From the NCBI GenBank assembly GCA_023428905.1, contig JAEYWP010000024.1, positions 141,775 through 205,774 of the forward strand: a DNA stretch of 64,000 bases, given 5' to 3'. Position numbers and translations under genes: made by a program. The notes below the pieces were generated by a model. The model ran no database searches. It was not told where the DNA came from and saw only the letters and a program-made list of their open reading frames with translations. Position 1 is the stretch's first letter. Each line of letters begins with the position of its first letter. Shown here piece after piece: positions 36,430 through 46,887 of the stretch. This DNA comes from Verrucomicrobiota bacterium (GTDB taxonomy: Bacteria > Verrucomicrobiota > Verrucomicrobiia > Opitutales > Opitutaceae).

Positions 36430-37326
36430 TCAGCCGCTGATCGCGATGCCGATCGAAAGCAGCAGGGCGTAGGCGGCGAGCAATTTGCCGGTGTCGCCGA
36501 GGAGTTGGATCAACTCTTCCGTGCTCCGGGAGAGGGCGAGGCGACGGCTCTGCGCCACTGCCGCAGGAGACAGGAGCACCGGAAGCAAAACCCAGGGCGT
36601 GTAATCCTCGGCCAGCCAGAGGATGAAAGGCACCAGCAGTGCCACCGCGAGGGATCCGGCGAACTGGGACCGGGCAAAACCCCGACCGAAACGCACCACC
36701 AGGGTGCGCTTGCCGGCCTTTGCGTCCGTTTCCACGTCGCGATAGTTGTTTACCACCAGGATGTTTGCCGCGAGGGCACCGAGCGCCGTGCCGGCCGCGA
36801 GAGCCGACACGCCCACCTCACCGGCCTGGACAAAGTACGTCGCGCCCACCGCGACCAGACCGAAGAAGACAAAGACAAACACGTCCCCCAGTCCGTTGTA
36901 TCCCAGTGGATACGGACCGCCGGTGTAGGCGATTCCACAGAGGATGCTGCTGACGCCGATCACAAGGAGCGGCCAGCCTCCGTAAGGCAGGAGCGAGAGG
37001 CCGATCAGAAAGGCGGCGGCAAAAACGACGAGCATCGCGAGCTTCATCGTTTGCGGGGACACCCAGCCCGACGCGACGGCGCGCCGCGGGCCGATCCGCT
37101 CCGCCGTGTCGGCCCCCTTCACGTAGTCATAATAGTCGTTCGCGAAGTTGGTGCCGATCTGGATCAGCAGGGCGAAACCCAGGCAGGCGGCCGCCGCGAG
37201 GGGAACCCATGCCCCATCGCTCCAGGCCAGGGCGGTGCCCACCAGCACGGGGGCGACGGCGGCAGGCAGGGTGCGCGGGCGGCAGGCGGAGAGCCAGACG
37301 CGCCAGGGCGGAGGACGGAGCGACAT
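36430..37326 (-). CDS. menA: 1,4-dihydroxy-2-naphthoate octaprenyltransferase (MenA-like)
   Basis: MenA attaches the isoprenoid tail during menaquinone synthesis in the inner membrane. The 298-residue UbiA-fold protein has eight or so membrane helices, the first Asp motif NFANDYYDYVKGAD (N-D-x-x-D) and the second region NNYRDVETDAKAGKRTLVVRFG (D-x-x-x-D). The start at MSLRPPPWRVWLSACRPRTLPAAVAPV gives the typical MenA N-terminus. The RPRTLPAA motif and NNYRD favour MenA over UbiA. No other men genes are nearby. Menaquinone fits anaerobic or microaerobic respiration. Confidence 0.9.
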   Translation of the reverse strand: MSLRPPPWRVWLSACRPRTLPAAVAPVLVGTALAWSDGAWVPLAAAACLGFALLIQIGTNFANDYYDYVKGADTAERIGPRRAVASGWVSPQTMKLAMLVVFAAAFLIGLSLLPYGGWPLLVIGVSSILCGIAYTGGPYPLGYNGLGDVFVFVFFGLVAVGATYFVQAGEVGVSALAAGTALGALAANILVVNNYRDVETDAKAGKRTLVVRFGRGFARSQFAGSLAVALLVPFILWLAEDYTPWVLLPVLLSPAAVAQSRRLALSRSTEELIQLLGDTGKLLAAYALLLSIGIAISG

Positions 37327-37400
37327 GGCGTCAGGGTACGCACGTCCGCCGTGCCGCGGCAAGAGCCCGCAGGCGCGGCGCCGGTGCCACCGGCGCGCGC

Positions 37401-38666
37401 TCAGATCAGCATGCCGGCAGCGACGGTCGCGTTGGTGAACTCGTCCACCAGGATGATGCTCCCGGTGTTGCGATTCCGCTTGTAGCTGTCGAAGAACAGC
37501 GGACTCGTGGTGCGCAGGTGGATACGACCGATGTCGTTCATCCCGATGTCCAGGTCGCCTTCCAGCTTGTGAAGGGTGTTGATGTTCACCTTGTAGCGCA
37601 CGTCCTTGACGATGCACTTCACCTCCTTGGTGGTGTGCCGGAGGATGTATTTCCCATTCCGCTGGAGCTTCTTGTCGGAGAACCAGCAGATCATGGCCTC
37701 GACGTCCTGGCTCACCTGGGGCTGGTTGTTGGGCTTGGCCAGCATGTCGCCGCGGGAGATGTCGATCTCGTCCTGGAGGGTGATGACCGAGGACATCGGC
37801 GCGAAGGCCTCGGGGGTGTCCCCCTCGGGCCCGTGGATCGATTTGATGCGCGAGGTGAAACCGGAGGGAAGCGCGATCACATCATCGCCCACCTTGAACA
37901 CGCCACCGGCGACGCGGCCGGCAAAGCCGCGAAAATCGTGGTGCTCGTCGGAATTCGGACGAATCACGGTCTGCACCGGGAAGCGCGGATCGACGTGGTT
38001 CGTGTCGCTGCCGATATAGACCGTTTCGAGGGTGTAGAGGAGCGAGCTTCCCTTGTACCACGGCATCTTGTCCGAGCTGTCCACCACGTTGTCCCCATGG
38101 AGGGCGCTGATGGGGATGAACTTGATGTCCGGGATCTCGAGCCGCGACGCGAATTCCGAGTACTTGGTGACGATCTCCTCGTAGACCTCCTGCTTGTAGT
38201 CCACCAGGTCCATCTTGTTGATGCAGACCACCAGGTGAGGGATGCGCAGGAGCGAAGCGATGAAGGAGTGCCGGCAGGTCTGCTCCAGGATGCCCTTGCG
38301 CGCGTCGACCAGGATGATGGCTAGGTTGGCGGTGGACGCGCCCGTCACCATGTTGCGGGTGTATTGGATGTGCCCGGGGGTGTCCGCGATGATGAACTTT
38401 CTCTTGGGCGTGGCGAAATAGCGGTAGGCCACATCGATCGTGATCCCCTGCTCGCGCTCGGCGCGGAGTCCATCGGTCAGCAGCGAGAGATTGAGGTGGT
38501 CCTCGCCGCGCTGTTCGGTGGCGCGCTCGATCGCCTCGAGCTGATCCTCAAAGATCGCCTTCGAGTCGTAGAGCAGGCGTCCAATCAGCGTGGATTTGCC
38601 GTCGTCGACGCTCCCCGCCGTGGTGAAGCGGAGCAGGTCCATGGAAAGGTAATGGGTGTCGGACAT
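37401..38666 (-). CDS. cysN: Sulfate adenylyltransferase subunit 1 (GTPase CysN)
   Basis: CysN is the GTPase that drives APS formation by the CysD catalytic subunit. The 421-residue protein has GSVDDGKSTLIGRLLYD (P-loop), EQGITIDVAYRYF, ADTPGHIQYTRNM, NKMDLVDY and C-terminal beta-barrel domains. It is shorter than E. coli CysN (475) and carries no fused CysC kinase; cysC is a separate gene at the start of the operon. It is 82 bp downstream of cysD. Confidence 0.97.
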   Translation of the reverse strand: MSDTHYLSMDLLRFTTAGSVDDGKSTLIGRLLYDSKAIFEDQLEAIERATEQRGEDHLNLSLLTDGLRAEREQGITIDVAYRYFATPKRKFIIADTPGHIQYTRNMVTGASTANLAIILVDARKGILEQTCRHSFIASLLRIPHLVVCINKMDLVDYKQEVYEEIVTKYSEFASRLEIPDIKFIPISALHGDNVVDSSDKMPWYKGSSLLYTLETVYIGSDTNHVDPRFPVQTVIRPNSDEHHDFRGFAGRVAGGVFKVGDDVIALPSGFTSRIKSIHGPEGDTPEAFAPMSSVITLQDEIDISRGDMLAKPNNQPQVSQDVEAMICWFSDKKLQRNGKYILRHTTKEVKCIVKDVRYKVNINTLHKLEGDLDIGMNDIGRIHLRTTSPLFFDSYKRNRNTGSIILVDEFTNATVAAGMLI

Positions 38667-38748
38667 TGTGAAAAGGTGTTCGGTAGCTGGATACGGTGGG
38701 TCGGGCGGCGGACGACGGACGGGGGCCCGGCGCAGCGGCCCGGCGGGA

Positions 38749-39654
38749 TCAGAAGTAGCCCTGTTTCTTGCGGTCCTCCATCGCGGTCTCGGAGCGTTTG
38801 TCGTCCGCGCGCGCGCCGCGCTCGGTCACGCGCGCCGAGGCCACCTCCTGGATGATTTCGGCCAGGGTGGACGCGGTGGACTCGACCGCGCCGGTGCAGG
38901 TGGCGTCGCCGACGGTGCGGAAGCGCACCGTACGGGTCTCGACCGTCTCGCCCGGCATGACGGTGATGAAGGGTGTATTCGCGAGGAGCACACCGTTGCG
39001 GGCCACGATCTCGCGCTGGTGGGTGAAGTAGATGGTCGGGATCTCGAGGTTCTCGCGGGCGATGTATTGCCAGACGTCCATCTCCGTCCAGTTGCTCAGC
39101 GGAAACACCCGGAAGTGCTCACCGAGATGTTTGCGGCCGTTGAAGAGATTCCAGAGTTCGGGGCGCTGGTTCTTGGGGTCCCACTGGCCGAATTCGTCGC
39201 GGTGGGAGAAAAAACGCTCCTTGGCGCGGGCCTTCTCTTCATCGCGGCGGGCACCGCCGAGGCAGGCGTCATATTTGAGCTCCCCGATCGCGTCGAGGAG
39301 GGTGACCGTCTGCAGGGCGTTGCGCGACGGGTTCGGTCCCTTCTCTTCAACGCACCGGCCTGCCTTGATGGAATCCTCCACATGGCGCACCACGAGGCGG
39401 GCTCCCGTCTGCTTCACGAGGTGGTCGCGAAACTGGATCGTCTCCGGAAAATTGTGCCCGGTGTCGATGTGCACCAGCGGGAAGGGAATGCGCGCCGGCG
39501 CGAACGCCTTCTGCGCCAGGCGCACCATCACGATGGAGTCTTTCCCGCCGGAAAAGAGCAGGGCCGGCCGCTCAAATTGGGCGGCGACTTCGCGCATCAC
39601 GAAAATCGCCTCATGCTCCAGTTGGGCAAGGTGGGTGAGATTGTACGAACTCAT
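38749..39654 (-). CDS. cysD: Sulfate adenylyltransferase subunit 2 (CysD)
   Basis: CysD makes adenosine 5'-phosphosulfate from ATP and sulfate. The 301-residue protein has the PP-loop FSGGKDSIVMVRLAQKAF, then FPLVHIDTGHNFPETI, the segment GGARRDEEKARAKERFFS and SNWTEMDVWQYI. The C-terminus TVGDATCTGAVES is typical. Its start overlaps the cysC stop by four bases and cysN follows, giving the operon cysC-cysD-cysN. The downstream PAPS or APS reductase is not in the window. Confidence 0.98.
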   Translation of the reverse strand: MSSYNLTHLAQLEHEAIFVMREVAAQFERPALLFSGGKDSIVMVRLAQKAFAPARIPFPLVHIDTGHNFPETIQFRDHLVKQTGARLVVRHVEDSIKAGRCVEEKGPNPSRNALQTVTLLDAIGELKYDACLGGARRDEEKARAKERFFSHRDEFGQWDPKNQRPELWNLFNGRKHLGEHFRVFPLSNWTEMDVWQYIARENLEIPTIYFTHQREIVARNGVLLANTPFITVMPGETVETRTVRFRTVGDATCTGAVESTASTLAEIIQEVASARVTERGARADDKRSETAMEDRKKQGYF

Positions 39655-40265
39655 GGAAGTTGAAGACGAGGATTGATCCTCTGAAAAAGCCGTTCGAGCG
39701 ACGCCTCGGGAGGCTCGGACTCCGTATCGATGACAAACACCTCCGGGTCATCGTCCAGCGGTGCCTCGAAACCCGAATCCTTGCCGGTGAACTGCCCCAC
39801 CCCGCCCGCCTTGGCCTTCGCATAAAGCCCCTTGGGGTCGCGGGCAGCACAGGTGTCGAACGAAGCGCGGACAAAGACCTCTGTGAAGTCCGTCGCCCCA
39901 ATGATCGCACGCGCCGCGGCGCGTTGCGCCCGCGCGGGAGTGATAAAGGAGCACACGGTGACCAACCCGGCGCCGACGAAAAGTTTGGCCACCTCCGCCA
40001 CCCGGCGAATATTCTCGTCCCGATCGGCGTCCGAGAACCCGAGATTCCGGTTTAGGCCGGTGCGGACATTATCCCCGTCCAGCAGGTGGGTCGCGTGCCC
40101 GAGGGAGGCGAGGCGGCGCTCGAGGGCAATTGCCAAGGTGCTTTTCCCTGAACCGGAGAGCCCGTATAACCAGATCACATGCGCCCGCTGCCGAAGCCGG
40201 GTCTCCTTTTCCGCACGTCCAAGGACGCGGTCGAAGATGGGATGCAGGTTTTCAGGCGCGCTCAT
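39651..40265 (-). CDS. cysC: Adenylylsulfate kinase (CysC)
   Basis: CysC phosphorylates APS to PAPS. The 204-residue protein has IWLYGLSGSGKSTLAIALER (P-loop), the substrate motif DGDNVRTGLNRNLGFSDADRDENIRR, and FVRASFDTCAARDPKGLYAKA. It is the first gene of the cysC-cysD-cysN operon and overlaps cysD by four bases. Upstream, CCAAAGTC occurs twice (40289-40296 and 40315-40322, 26 bp apart), a possible regulator site. Confidence 0.97.
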   Translation of the reverse strand: MSAPENLHPIFDRVLGRAEKETRLRQRAHVIWLYGLSGSGKSTLAIALERRLASLGHATHLLDGDNVRTGLNRNLGFSDADRDENIRRVAEVAKLFVGAGLVTVCSFITPARAQRAAARAIIGATDFTEVFVRASFDTCAARDPKGLYAKAKAGGVGQFTGKDSGFEAPLDDDPEVFVIDTESEPPEASLERLFQRINPRLQLP

Positions 40266-40427
40266 TCTTTAGTGAGTTAGGTAAGATGCCAAAGTCGGTG
40301 GCGGGATTCAAGCACCAAAGTCATGGAGGCGGCGCCGGACGGGAGCATCGGCAGCAACTCCACCGCGAGTGAGAGGCGATGCACCCAACGGGGGAACAAC
40401 AGCTTGCGCAATCAACCGGCGAGCGCC

Positions 40428-40703
40428 TCATCGTATGGTGAAGTCGGTCAAGACCCGCGCACCCAGGCGGAAGGCAGGTTCTGTTTTCCGAATGTAGCCG
40501 TGCATCCGATCCTCCACGGCGGTGATAAAGGCCTGCAGCTCCTCCCGATGTCCCTGCGCTTCCACGAGCACCCGCCCGTCAGGGAGATTTTGTACGTAGC
40601 CCGTCACCTCGAATTCCTTGGCAACCTGCAAGGTCGTGTAGCGGAAGCCGACTCCTTGCACCCGACCGCTGAAATGGACGATGACATGAGCGACATCAGG
40701 CAT
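40428..40703 (-). CDS. acyP: Acylphosphatase
   Basis: This 91-residue enzyme hydrolyses acyl phosphates. The signature FSGRVQGVGFRYTT carries the catalytic Arg, and VTGYVQNLPDGRV carries the catalytic Asn. The C-terminus is slightly unusual but the length is typical. I chose the ATG at MPDVAHVIVHF; an in-frame start six codons earlier is possible. It is divergent from the acidic hypothetical gene. Confidence 0.93.
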   Translation of the reverse strand: MPDVAHVIVHFSGRVQGVGFRYTTLQVAKEFEVTGYVQNLPDGRVLVEAQGHREELQAFITAVEDRMHGYIRKTEPAFRLGARVLTDFTIR

Positions 40704-40915
40704 AAGCCCCACACCCTGCACGACTTCGCGTCACGGCTCAATACCGCAGCTGCCCCCTCGCCACTTTGGCCCGAATTATGCCTTTGGGCTGGGGTCGATG
40801 CTGTTCGAGAACGGCCCTTTTCACCCAGAACCTGCACACCCGAGAATCCGAGTTTTCCATTTGCTTTTCGACCCCTCGGGGCGCAGCTTCCCCGGACAGA
40901 TTTCGACCTATTCGA

Positions 40916-41626
40916 ATGAGTAACTTTGATCCTGACGGCCCCTCCGAAAATGAGTGGGAAGAGCGTGGAGACTTGGCATGGAACGAGTTCGATTGGGAGA
41001 ACTACCTGCGCGAACAAGACGATGTACTCCATCGTTACCTCGCGTATTATGAGCAGCTTAAGGGGAATCCCGAGCGTCTCGACGAAGCCGCCCACCTGAT
41101 GGGGTGGGACAAGGAAGGCTGGAGCAGCGAGAGCCAGGATTCAGACGACAGCTTCGGTGATGCGGACGACGGCGCCGACGACCGGGCAGACGCAGGTGAC
41201 GACGACACCGACCCGTACACCGTCCAGAAGAATCCAGTGTTTGTGGCAACCAAGGCCATCTACCTGAGCCTTCGGCGCGGTTGGGAGCGCATCGCAACCG
41301 ATTCAGAGCGCGTCCCGCAGGCGTTGGGCATGGCGTTCCAAACCGCGCTTTACCGAGGCGAGGAGCAGGCTGTGCTCGGCATCCACGCCTTGGATTTTGG
41401 GGATTACGCCATGGCGATCAGCCTCTTTAAGCGGGCCCTCCGCGAGCTGAATGTCTCGCTTTCCCTCTTGGACGACAACGCCGTTGCCTACTCTCGTGCG
41501 CTGGCTCACTTCCGTCAGGACTCCACCCCCCGGCTTTTCGATCTTCGCGAAATCTGGCTTCGCGTAATGAACGAGTGCCGTCGAGAGTTGGAGCGTCCCG
41601 CCGAGAGCGAAGACGACGAGGAGTGA
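40916..41626 (+). CDS. Acidic hypothetical protein
   Basis: No named family recognised. The 236-residue protein is strongly acidic: an N-terminal region rich in Trp and Glu (NEWEERGDLAWNEFDWENYL), then an Asp-rich disordered stretch (residues about 75-98, repeated DD and DDGADD) and a helical C-terminal half (PQALGMAFQTALYRG, LGIHALDFGDYAMAISLFKRALREL) that resembles a tetratricopeptide-like helical pair. The start at MSNFDPDGP sits at the end of an in-frame stretch without conservation. A rho-independent terminator follows. It may be an adaptor or chaperone-like protein; that is a guess. Confidence 0.75.
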   Translation: MSNFDPDGPSENEWEERGDLAWNEFDWENYLREQDDVLHRYLAYYEQLKGNPERLDEAAHLMGWDKEGWSSESQDSDDSFGDADDGADDRADAGDDDTDPYTVQKNPVFVATKAIYLSLRRGWERIATDSERVPQALGMAFQTALYRGEEQAVLGIHALDFGDYAMAISLFKRALRELNVSLSLLDDNAVAYSRALAHFRQDSTPRLFDLREIWLRVMNECRRELERPAESEDDEE

Positions 41627-41660
41627 GGCAGACGGCCGGCTGGCGTCGTGCGCGGCGTGA

Positions 41661-41688
41661 GGCGAGGGTTCGTCCCCTCGCCTTTTTT
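41661..41688 (+). terminator. Rho-independent terminator
   Basis: GGCGAGGG (41661-41668) pairs with CCCTCGCC (41675-41682) around a six-base loop, followed by six T's. It terminates the acidic hypothetical gene just before the converging NtrC-type gene. Confidence 0.88.
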
Positions 41689-41709
41689 GTCGGCAAACCG
41701 CCCGCGTGC

Positions 41710-43248
<1,539 letters not shown>

Positions 43249-43322
43249 GGTGAGCTGGTCCGCCGTGGGAAGAAACGCCTCGCCGGTGGCGGTCGCGGCA
43301 AAACCGGCTTTGACTAGTCCAA

Positions 43323-44111
43323 ATGCCAGATGGGTCAATTAGGTTGTTCCGCATCCGCGGCATCCAGCTCTCCGTTCATCTCACCTTCCTGCTTTTGCTG
43401 GGGTACGTGGCGTGGGAAGGGTGGCGTGAATTCGGGGCGGTCGGCGCGTGGATCAACCTCGGTGTGGTCTGCCTCTTTTTCACCTGCGTCGTGCTGCACG
43501 AGCTCGGCCATGCGTTCACCGCCCGCGCCTTCGGCGTCCGCGTCCCGCGGATACTGCTGCTGCCGATTGGAGGGATGGCCGAGTTCTCCAGCCTGCCGCG
43601 CCGCCCCCTGGCCGAGATTCTCATCGCCATCGCCGGCCCGGCGGTGAACGCAGTGATCGTCGCCGCGCTGCTTCTCGTGGTACCCCTGCCCTCGCGTGAG
43701 CAACTGGCGACCCTCGATCTTTCCCTCTGGCAACTGCTACTGGTCATGAATGCCGTGATGGGGGCGTTCAACCTGTTGCCGGCGTTTCCGATGGACGGCG
43801 GCCGGGTGCTGCGAGCGTTGCTCTCGGTCCGGATGCACTACGTGGATGCCACGCGCTGGGCGGCCAATGTCGGCAAGGTCCTCGCCGCCGTCGGCGTGGG
43901 CGTGATGGCCTTCGTTTTTCACCACCTCATGGGAGCCCTGCTTTTTCTTTTCATCATCGTGGTGGGTGAACTCGAATGGCGGGCCATTCGCCGCCAGGAC
44001 GCGGAGGAGCGTCGCTGGCGCGCTCACCTCGAACGGGTTCAGGCACCTCCGTCGGGCAACGCGACGGACGCAAAAACCCCGCCGGAGACAGAGCCTCAAA
44101 CGGCGGGGTGA
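43323..44111 (+). CDS. Site-2-protease-family (M50) membrane metalloprotease
   Basis: The 262-residue protein has about six membrane helices. The zinc site is VVLHELGHAFTARAFG (HExxH) in the second or third helix, with the distal ligand in NLLPAFPMDGGRVLRALL. The C-terminus is a charged cytosolic tail without a CBS pair or PDZ domain. Such intramembrane proteases cut regulators such as anti-sigma factors. It is divergent from the NtrC-type regulator. Substrate unknown; the ECF anti-sigma factor elsewhere in the window is an obvious but untested candidate. Confidence 0.92.
   Translation: MPDGSIRLFRIRGIQLSVHLTFLLLLGYVAWEGWREFGAVGAWINLGVVCLFFTCVVLHELGHAFTARAFGVRVPRILLLPIGGMAEFSSLPRRPLAEILIAIAGPAVNAVIVAALLLVVPLPSREQLATLDLSLWQLLLVMNAVMGAFNLLPAFPMDGGRVLRALLSVRMHYVDATRWAANVGKVLAAVGVGVMAFVFHHLMGALLFLFIIVVGELEWRAIRRQDAEERRWRAHLERVQAPPSGNATDAKTPPETEPQTAG
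44072..44108 (-). terminator. Rho-independent terminator of the fasciclin gene
   Basis: On the minus strand CCCCGCCG (44101-44108) pairs with CGGCGGGG (44077-44084) across a 16-base loop and is followed by TTTTTG. It lies inside the last codons of the convergent M50 gene, so the two genes overlap functionally at their 3' ends. Confidence 0.75.
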
Positions 44112-44141
44112 CGCAGGCCGGACCTGGAAGGATAAAAAGGC

Positions 44142-45032
44142 CTAGGGCACGAGGACGGTGTCGATCACATGGATGACGCCGTTGATCGCCATGACATCGG
44201 CCGCCACCACCGTTGAGGTCTTGACGCGGACGCCACCGTCCAGGGTCACCGTGAGCGGCGCCGCACCAGACAGCAGCGTGGGCACCTGCTGGTTGTTGGT
44301 CAGGTCGGTGGACTTCACCGCGCCACTGACCACATGATACCGCAGGATGTCGGCGAGCTGCGCGGGATTTGCCACCAGGGCTTCCAGCGTGCCGGCGGGC
44401 AATTTGGCAAAGGCCTCATCGGTCGGCGCAAACACGGTAAAGGGGCCACCCTCGGCGAGCACCGCGTCGAGTCCGGTCAACCGCAGGGCGGTCGCTAGCG
44501 TCGAAAAGCTGGGATTGCTTGCGGCGATTCCGCTCAAGGTCTGCGAAGGCGTGCCCGGGGCGACCGGCTCATACTCGAACGTTTCGATCAACACGACCCC
44601 CGCCCCCCCGGCTGGCGTGGAAACGACGCCGGTGTAAGCTCCACCCGGGAGACCCACCAGCACCGCAGACTCCTTGGGGTCTGAGAGCGGCACGGTACCC
44701 ACCGCCGCCGACACCGTGTCCAGGAGCGCGGCATTCGGCACCGTTCCGCGGTCATTGTTGGCGGCGACCACATTTCCCCGGACGTCATACAGCCGGAACG
44801 AGGGGTCCGCCAACGCTCCCTCAACTCCAAACGCCGCGAGGGTCGGGCCCGCCACGCGCACGACATACCAGCGCAATTCATCGGGGGGCGCATCGACCAC
44901 AAAACCCGTGATAAGCGCACTCGCGCCGCCTCCTGCCATGCCGCGGGTGGAGGTGTTCACGATACCTTGGGAGAAGGCCGTCGGAGCGACCGCGGCGCAT
45001 GAAAGAGCGGACAGTAACAAGAAGTGTTTCAT
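44142..45032 (-). CDS. Secreted fasciclin (FAS1)-domain protein
   Basis: The 296-residue protein has a signal peptide (MKHFLLLSALSCAAVAPTAFS), an unassigned beta-rich domain (about 20-160, with WYVVRVAGPTLAAFGVEGALADPSFRLYD, a pattern seen in many Verrucomicrobia autotransport or surface proteins) and a C-terminal FAS1 domain (about 165-296): FSTLATALRLTGLD, GPFTVFAPTDEAFAKLP and the H-box-like ILRYHVVSG, ending NGVIHVIDTVLVP. FAS1 domains mediate adhesion. Start at MKHFLLL fits the signal; 18 in-frame codons upstream were dropped. Confidence 0.88.
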   Translation of the reverse strand: MKHFLLLSALSCAAVAPTAFSQGIVNTSTRGMAGGGASALITGFVVDAPPDELRWYVVRVAGPTLAAFGVEGALADPSFRLYDVRGNVVAANNDRGTVPNAALLDTVSAAVGTVPLSDPKESAVLVGLPGGAYTGVVSTPAGGAGVVLIETFEYEPVAPGTPSQTLSGIAASNPSFSTLATALRLTGLDAVLAEGGPFTVFAPTDEAFAKLPAGTLEALVANPAQLADILRYHVVSGAVKSTDLTNNQQVPTLLSGAAPLTVTLDGGVRVKTSTVVAADVMAINGVIHVIDTVLVP

Positions 45033-45130
45033 GACGGATGTTTCAGTTTTGTCTAATATTTTGGGATGCCGAGAGGCATGGCCCAACCTACTCGGTTACG
45101 AGCGTTAGCAACTGAAACAATCGTTTTTGT

Positions 45131-46219
45131 TCACTTTTTGTCTATTTTCAGCAACCCGGGTGTCGAAGCTGCGTCTCGGGTGAGTTTATCGCTCCGCCGC
45201 TCGATCCAGGGGACGTACACTTCGCCATAGAGGTGGTGGAGCACGGCGAACAGCGGAGGGGCCAGGAAAACGCCCACGATACCCAGTGCTGAGCCCATCA
45301 GAAGAACGAACACCAGCAGATGGGCTTCCGGTAGCCGGATGCGTCCACGCATCACCACGGGCAGGAGAACGTCCGACTCCAGTTGTTGGATAACGAGGTA
45401 GGCGAGAATCACCCAAACCAGTTTTTCCGGTTCGGTACCCAAGGTGAGGATCACTGCGATCAAGCCGGTCAAGATCGCGCCGAGAAAGGGAATGAAGTCG
45501 AGGACCAGGGTCAGGGCGGCGATGACCAGCCAATAATCGAAGCCGATCAGCAGCATGGCCACCGCGGTGACGACGGCGCTGATACTGACCACGATGATCT
45601 GGCTGAAAAACCAGCTCCGGACCACACGCACGGAGCCGGCGGCGAGCTCTGCCACGCGGCCTCTCTTACGGGGAGGAAAAAGGGTCAGGCAGCCGCGGCC
45701 ATAGCTCTTGAAATTCGCGGCTATGAACAGGGCCAGCATGAAGACGATCAGGACAAAACTCAGTCCCTCCACGCCCACTGCCAGCATCTTCAGGGCGCCG
45801 GCGCCGAGTTGCTGAAGGTAGGCGGACGGGTCGAGCGAGGCGGAGTCGAGGCCAAGCCACGAAAAGCGGTCCACCCACTCGTTCACCTTGGCGGTGAGAC
45901 GCTCCTGGATGGCGGGTGCCTGCTCGGTCAGGGACCGCAGCTGACCCGCCACCACGGCGTATCCGCCGTACACGATACCGCCCATCAGCGCCAGCATCAG
46001 GAGGGCGGTGACCACCACACTCACCCCGTGCCCCAGCTTCAGGCGCACCTGGAGAAAGCGGATCACCGGTTCGAGCAGAACGGCGATCAGGAGCGCGACG
46101 AGGAGTGAGACGAAGATGGATCGGAACAGGATCAGAGCGCCGACTGCGGCAAGGAGGCCGATGCATCCCAGCGCGATCACGAGCGGGCGCTTGATCGGTT
46201 TGTCCTGGGTATCGCTCAT
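45131..46219 (-). CDS. AI-2E family transporter (PerM/TqsA-like permease)
   Basis: The 362-residue protein has about eight membrane helices with a long soluble stretch (about 90-150) between helices 3 and 4 and the family region around FIPFLGAILTGLIAVILTL and ESDVLLPVVMRGRIRLPEAHLLVFVLLMG. Members export varied small molecules or act in Na+/H+ exchange; the quorum-sensing name is historic. It lies upstream of the fasciclin gene on the same strand and is divergent from the DUF2249 operon, sharing the region with a TTGA-N6-TCAA box. Confidence 0.88.
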   Translation of the reverse strand: MSDTQDKPIKRPLVIALGCIGLLAAVGALILFRSIFVSLLVALLIAVLLEPVIRFLQVRLKLGHGVSVVVTALLMLALMGGIVYGGYAVVAGQLRSLTEQAPAIQERLTAKVNEWVDRFSWLGLDSASLDPSAYLQQLGAGALKMLAVGVEGLSFVLIVFMLALFIAANFKSYGRGCLTLFPPRKRGRVAELAAGSVRVVRSWFFSQIIVVSISAVVTAVAMLLIGFDYWLVIAALTLVLDFIPFLGAILTGLIAVILTLGTEPEKLVWVILAYLVIQQLESDVLLPVVMRGRIRLPEAHLLVFVLLMGSALGIVGVFLAPPLFAVLHHLYGEVYVPWIERRSDKLTRDAASTPGLLKIDKK

Positions 46220-46268
46220 GGCCCGCCAGACCGGGGGTGCGAGCGGCCGGTTCCGTTCGCCGGAAGCA

Positions 46269-46282
46269 TTGACTCACGTCAA
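46269..46282 (+). promoter_or_regulatory. FNR/Dnr-type palindrome upstream of the DUF2249 operon
   Basis: TTGACTCACGTCAA is a perfect inverted repeat of TTGAC around TCAC, matching the FNR/Dnr pattern TTGAT-N4-ATCAA except at the inner base. It is centred about 56 bp before the start codon. The same pattern recurs at 49997-50010, next to a Crp/Fnr gene. Confidence 0.65.
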
Positions 46283-46331
46283 GGCGCATCGGTGGGTTTC
46301 CCGATAGGGTGGTGATGTCACGATCAACTTT

Positions 46332-46877
46332 ATGAATACCACCACCGACTCCATCGACCTCACCATCTTCGACGCCCGCACCATCCCCTGCCGGATCAAG
46401 CACGGCATGATTTTCAAGCGCTGGCACGACCTCGCGGTCGGCGCCCACTTTGTGCTGATCAACGACCACGATCCGGTCCCGCTTTATTACCAGTTCGCCG
46501 CCCAGTTCCCGAATGCCTTCACCTGGGAGTACCTGGTCGCCGGCCCAGAGGAGTTTCAGGTGAAGATCACGCGCACCGCCGCGACGGACGCACCTCCGGC
46601 GGTGGTCGCGCCCCCCCATCCGACACCCGCCGCCTCGGCCGCCCCCGCGGCGGATGGCGGTTGCGGCACGCTGGTCGACGCCCGTGGCCTGCAGCCGCCG
46701 GAGCCGATGGTTCGCATCCTCACCGCGGTGGAAAACGCTGCGCCCGGCGCCACGCTCCACGCCCTCACCGACCGGCGCCCGATTCACCTCTACGGCGAAC
46801 TCGACCAGCGCAATGTCGCCTACCAGAGCACGGAGCAGACCGACGGCAGCTGGGTCACCCGTCTTACCCGCCGCTGA
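46332..46877 (+). CDS. Double DUF2249 / TusA-like protein
   Basis: The 181-residue cytoplasmic protein has two small domains. The first (about 10-75: IFDARTIPCRIKHGMIFKRWHDLAVGAHFVLINDHDPVPLYYQF) is a classic DUF2249 module. After a Pro/Ala-rich linker, the second (about 110-180: TLVDARGLQPPEPMVRILTAVE, TLHALTDRRPIHLYGELDQR) also resembles the TusA/SirA fold, but the TusA Cys-Pro is Pro-Pro. DUF2249 proteins cluster with nitric oxide and Fe-S repair genes in many genomes; biochemical role is not established. It is the first gene of an operon (11 bp to the next gene) preceded by a Dnr-type box. Confidence 0.88.
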   Translation: MNTTTDSIDLTIFDARTIPCRIKHGMIFKRWHDLAVGAHFVLINDHDPVPLYYQFAAQFPNAFTWEYLVAGPEEFQVKITRTAATDAPPAVVAPPHPTPAASAAPAADGGCGTLVDARGLQPPEPMVRILTAVENAAPGATLHALTDRRPIHLYGELDQRNVAYQSTEQTDGSWVTRLTRR

Positions 46878-46887
46878 GCAAAACGCC

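Noticed and set aside
35923..37485. 520-codon plus-strand frame
   Set aside because: Antisense to the SGNH-TPR protein and menA; no family features.
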